64,000 bases of DNA. It comes from Blasia pusilla (taxonomy: Eukaryota > Marchantiophyta > Marchantiopsida > Blasiales). The translations under genes were made by a program, and so were the position numbers. The DNA lies in assembly GCA_050084515.1 (NCBI GenBank), contig CM114271.1, positions 26,288,001 to 26,352,000 of the forward strand, read 5' to 3'. Each line of letters opens with the position of its first letter. Position 1 is the stretch's first letter. The notes under the pieces are model-generated. The model worked only from the letters and a program-made list of their open reading frames with translations. It was not told the DNA's origin and searched no databases. Shown here piece by piece: positions 60,183 to 64,000 of this stretch.

Positions 60183-60357
60183 TCTATATTATTAAGAGAG
60201 GACAGGTTCGAGGACCCCATCCCCCGATGATGACACATATACACTTTGGTCTCCTGTCGTGACGACACAAGTAACAAACAATTAATAGAAAAACTAAATT
60301 AACATAACAATATTTTTGACACATTTTCACCCGCGCATAGCATGTGCATTATACTAG
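60183..60357 (+). mobile_element. Small nonautonomous Helitron-like insertion (175 bp)
   Basis: It begins TCTATATTATTAAGAGAGG after an A (60182) and ends CTAG before a T (60358), fitting the Helitron rules: 5' TC, 3' CTRR, and insertion between A and T without target duplication. Ahead of the end, CCCGCGCATAGCATGTGC (60330-60347) can form a short, imperfect hairpin, and ATTATACTAG follows. It is short and noncoding and would depend on another element for Rep. Confidence 0.75.
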
Positions 60358-60439
60358 TAATTTTAATAGTATTATAATGGATGATTTTAACTATCAATAT
60401 AGTGGAAAATTTATGAGAAAAAACCAAAAACATGATTTA

Positions 60440-60600
60440 TCCTTAATTAATATTTGATGGGAAGGGACATTGAATTTTAATGGAGAAGGAGTAAATTTTG
60501 TTTAAATTTCATGGAAAGGTAAAATTAATTGGGGGATTAGGATATCATTTAAATTTTAATGGAGGAGTATAATTACTTACAAAAGTGAAATTTTATTACT
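60440..60600 (+). repeat. Second copy of the dispersed repeat at 38310-38480
   Basis: Same word order as 38310-38480 in inverted orientation, including ATTTTAATGGAG, GGATATCATTTAAATTTTAATG and AATTACTTACAAAAGTG. It lies between the small Helitron-like insertion and the orphan 3' Helitron end. Confidence 0.6.
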
Positions 60601-61002
60601 CTTCTAAGATTTCAGAAAATGTACAAATATATTTAAGGTTTGAAATGAATAATATGATTATTTTTTTAAATAATCATGTTAATTCACATGTGATCTTTTG
60701 GGAAAGGAAAATGATTTTGAATGGAAAAGGAAAATGATCTTATTAATTAAAATCAGCTAAAAGTTTTATTAGTGAATGTTATTTCGGTGGGAAGAGTGGA
60801 AGGGGAGGAATAGTTATTATTCAAACTTTTACGAATGAATGAATAATTTAGGGGAGATGTGTATTATTTGAAGGTGGACATTTATTATTATTTATATAAT
60901 TTTTTGGGAAATTATACTTAAAATTTGAAATTAATTATAGTTTCAAATTTTAAGGTCCTTCTATTGTTGACACTTGTTTTTTAAGGCTAAAGAAAATAGA
61001 AC

Positions 61003-61037
61003 TATGTCACACGTGCATCACACGGGCAACATACTAG
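61003..61037 (+). mobile_element. Orphan Helitron 3' terminus
   Basis: CACGTGCATCACACGGGC (about 61010-61027) can form a 6-bp stem with one mismatch, followed by AACATACTAG and then T. This is the same architecture as the end at 60357. No matching TC 5' terminus was identified, so the extent of this element is unknown. Confidence 0.55.
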
Positions 61038-61136
61038 TGTATTTAAATGTGAAAGTTGTCACAAGTTCCTTGTTTAAGTTGCAAGTTGTTTATGTTACAA
61101 TTTAACTTCTAACAAGTTCTTTCCTTTTGAGTCTCC

Positions 61137-62390
61137 TCCTTATGCTAACCATAACGATTGTATGACATGCTTTGAGTTGCATGAGCTTAAATTCAAACAT
61201 TTAGATTTAATGATCGTGAATGCCAGTGTGATTATTGTACAAGGAACGATACAAAGGAAAAAAATCCTTATGTTTGGATGGCTCTTGCTCTTATTGACGA
61301 AGTAGTGGCTCCAATGACTACGACTAGAGTTGGTGAGTTTGATGTTAAAGATAATATTTTTGTATTAATTTTATTTCATACATCACTTTCTTTCCTATTT
61401 TTATTAACTTTTATATATTCTACTTTTGGGTTATTTTCTAGGTCTAGGATAATACATTTGATATGCTTCCTCATTTGACAACTCTAATGCCATCTCCAAT
61501 GTAATGCTCTTGATTATTATTATCATTTTTTGGGGTTTTTTAATTACTTTATATTTAAATTTCTTATAGTAAAAATATTTTTAATTTATTCCTTGTAGAC
61601 TTACGCTTCCGTCCATCATATGCTTGGAGTTGCATGAGGATAAGGCCAAAGATGTAGACATGGTGATCGGCTTGACCTACTTGATGGGGCATGTATTAGA
61701 GATTATTTGATAATGATGGGTGCATATGAAGCCTATATTCCATCGCGAGATGCCTTGCTCCCACTCATAAAGTACTCAGTCCTACAACTACTACTATAAT
61801 TGATGACTTTGATGTTGACGATAATATGAGGTATAAATTTTGTTAATATTTATTATTATTAAATCACATCATGATTTTTGCTGAAACTTAAAAATATATA
61901 TATTATAGATTTTGGTTGGTTTTCAAGCCAATGATAAGGGTATTTGATGACGATTCTTACTATGCCATCTCCAATGTATAGTTCTTTTCCATAGCCTTCT
62001 TATTTTATTTGTACCATTTTCTTGTTACTGACCTTAATTACGTTTCACGCTAATTCTTCTCCTAATATTTTTATTCTTCAAAGTCTTTATGTTCCTTCTA
62101 GCCCTCAAAGATTACATGATATGCTTTGAGTTACACGAGCCAATGGCCAAAGACGAAGGCATGCTGATCTAGTTGAGGCACATGATGGAGAACTAATTGG
62201 TGATTCTCCAATAAGGAATAATATACCTCACAATAATTTTTCTCTTGGAATGGGTTATCTCGAGGTTCACACAGAAGTAAATGAAGATCCAATGTTTTAT
62301 ACTTTTCCAAATGTGGCATGCGGAAGGGTTGTTGACTTTAAGAAGTTGGTGAATATCACGTATACATGAATTTGAAGAGAAAGGTATTTG
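61137..62390 (+). repeat. Three tandem exon-like modules, about 470-490 bp apart
   Basis: Module starts at about 61150, 61615 and 62110 share a GACATGCTTTGAGTTGCATGAG-type block. Modules 1 and 2 then share GAGTTTGATGTTAAAGATAATAT (61330, 61810) and GCCATCTCCAATGTA (61483, 61963). The coding-like parts read LHDML and RRRHADLVEAHDGE in modules 2-3. AT-rich intron-like DNA lies between. The arrangement looks like duplicated exon-intron units just upstream of the Rep region. Confidence 0.65.
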
Positions 62391-64000
62391 AATTATTCCC
62401 CTGACATATCTTATTGTTAGTATTACTGGCCATTATAGCACTGGATGTATGGATGATGTATGCTGAACTTGATAAGCGTTTCATTGGAAGTGTGCGAGAG
62501 TAAAGTCGTCAAAGTTCCTAAGCTCTCCTTTGGGATGTGTTGTAAGCACAGTAAGATTCAATTCCCCTATTTAGAGGCTTCACATCCTTTTCTATTTTAC
62601 TTGATTTTGGGTGTTATGTCAAATAATATGCATTTGTTGTGTAATGCATGTGCCTATAATAGCACACTTCAATTGGCATCCATCGAAGCACATGTTATAG
62701 AGCATGGTGGTGGTGCAGGAAACTGAAGGATTCAAGATGGTATTTATCATGCTATTGGATCTCTTAATGCGAAGATGGGTGTTTCTCCTTAATTTGCAGA
62801 AATTTATATTCATGATGATGAGTCTCAAATTGAACTGAGGAGAAGGATCATGACTCGAGATAACCGTGATCGATTGAGGGGATTATAAGACATGTTACAT
62901 GTCCATAATCCATATGTTGCTATCTTTCGATATGTGGCCATGGACCCAGGTTATTTTTATACTCATATTTTTCTAAAGGGTAGTAAGTGTGGGCTTGATG
63001 CGCAATGGTCTATTTGCCTATTGCTTCACAAATTGATGCTATCTCGCATTGAGACAAAAGTGAGCCAAAAGAAGGACATGATATAATTGTGCGCTTATAC
63101 GGAGGAGAGATTTGTTAAATGTCTCACTTGAATGAGGCTTATATTCCATTGCAATTTGTATTGTCTTTTTTCTTTGGTGAAGTTGGTTGGAATCCTGACA
63201 TACCTATGCGCACGGGTAATCTTAGAAGAAATGCGATGAGAAGAGGGCATGTTGTGATGGAGGAAGATGGAGGTAAGGATGTTAACCACAATGTACCACA
63301 GGGAATAGAAGAAGAGCCACTTTAAGATGGAGAGATTACTAATGAAGCATGTTCAAAGACTATCACTACTCTACAATTTGCTTTATTTTGACTTTGAGTA
63401 CGAGCTGATATTGAAGATCATGACAGGTTGTCAAGGTTCGGTTGTCTTACTAAAGAATATATGGTAGGTATGGATGCAAGTATTGAGATGCAATGATTAA
63501 CTTGGATACGGTTACATCAAAGGGAGTTGAGAGCTTATTTATATCAAGGTGTGAGAGATGCTATGACTAGGCATGGTAATGATGGTCATGCCATAGGGAG
63601 GCGAGTCATTTTACCTTCCTCTTTTATAAGAGGACCTTGACACATGCATAAATTTTATCATGGTGCCCTGAAAATTGTGAGACATTTTGGTAAGCCATAC
63701 TACTGTCTGACTATGACTTACAACCCTTAGTGGCTAGAAATTACTTTTGCTCTACTTCATGGTCGAACAGCCTTCGATTGTTCTGACTTGGTTGTAAGCG
63801 TTTCCAAAAAAAAAACAAAAAAGTTATTGAGGCTTATAGTGGAAAAGCATATTTTGGGTCAAGTTGTGGGATGTATTCATGTAGTGGAGTTTCAAAAGAA
63901 GGATCTATCACATGTGCATATTTTCATTCTTCTTGCCTCAAAGGATAGCCAAGGAAAACCTCTGATTTTGATGATATTATAACTAATGAGATTCTTGATT
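62391..64000 (+). pseudogene. Helitron Rep (HUH endonuclease) N-terminal part, continues past window
   Basis: Helitron Rep nicks and joins DNA in rolling-circle-type transposition. Motifs in order: FGMCCKHSKIQFPYLEA (62530-62580); IYHAIGSLNAKMG (62730-62780); EIYIHDDESQIELRRRIMTRDNRDRLRGL (62800-62890); NPYVAIFR (62905-62930); LQFVLSFFFGEVGW (63145-63190); GRRVILPSSFIRGP (63600-63640); YCLTMTYNP (63705-63730); and EFQKKDLSHVHIFIL (63888-63932), which holds the HUH pair as H-V-H. Several stops and shifts mark decay. The helicase domain should lie to the right of the window. Confidence 0.85.

Noticed and set aside
1-64000. tRNA or rRNA genes
   Set aside because: No cloverleaf with recognisable A/B boxes or rRNA core sequences was seen by eye; a covariance-model scan would be decisive.

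Overview
This window looks like transposon-dense nuclear DNA of a plant. It is AT-rich, has no bacterial-style gene order, and is filled with decayed Ty3/gypsy LTR retrotransposons, satellite-like tandem repeats and a Helitron. Nothing in it fixes the species. I found no intact single-copy host gene, no tRNA or rRNA gene and no CRISPR array. Almost every coding stretch is broken by stops and frameshifts, so most coding entries are pseudogenes.

The dominant component is one unusual Ty3/gypsy family, called family M here. Its order is LTR, about 1.5 kb of leader, Gag with a CCHC knuckle, aspartic protease, a C5-cytosine DNA methyltransferase domain, reverse transcriptase, RNase H, integrase, and a PHD-finger-like zinc module at the C-terminus. 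Three large copies are present. Copy A is on the plus strand at 6520-16747. Copy B/D is on the plus strand, with its 5' part at 34010-37732 and its 3' part at 42545-44850, split by a 4.8 kb insertion. Copy C is on the minus strand at 47105-57098. An integrase scrap (26985-27335) and an LTR scrap (23901-24105) are further remnants. The methyltransferase lies between protease and reverse transcriptase in all three copies, and the PHD-like module ends all three, so both are parts of the element and not chance neighbours. In copy A, Gag, protease, methyltransferase start, RNase H, integrase and PHD module are all in the same reading register, which suggests one ancestral polyprotein.

A second gypsy type, family N, has a reverse transcriptase active site followed by IPIK. 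It appears as a protease-RT fragment (45130-47104, plus), an RT-RNase H fragment (30100-31135, minus), an RNase H-integrase-LTR 3' end (19070-21480, minus) and an extra LTR (41400-42425, plus). A third gypsy integrase, family P, sits at 21480-22720 (minus) and abuts the family N 3' end.

The insertion that splits copy B/D carries about 180-bp tandem repeats, a decayed minus-strand gene with a RING-like zinc cluster (39107-40830), a GC-rich island (40940-41345) and the plus-strand family N LTR. To the right of copy C are a leucine-rich-repeat fragment (57099-57410), an unrecognised decayed multi-exon gene (58490-59720), a 175-bp Helitron-like insertion (60183-60357), an orphan Helitron 3' end (61003-61037), three tandem exon-like modules, and a Helitron Rep (HUH endonuclease) pseudogene that runs off the window end.

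The long gene-free stretches (1-6150, 16.75-19.07, 22.95-23.9, 24.1-27.0, 27.3-28.55 and 33.0-34.0 kb) hold AT-rich DNA in which I see no supported gene. They contain a few striking inverted repeats, the best being a perfect 33-bp-arm palindrome at 6157-6230.
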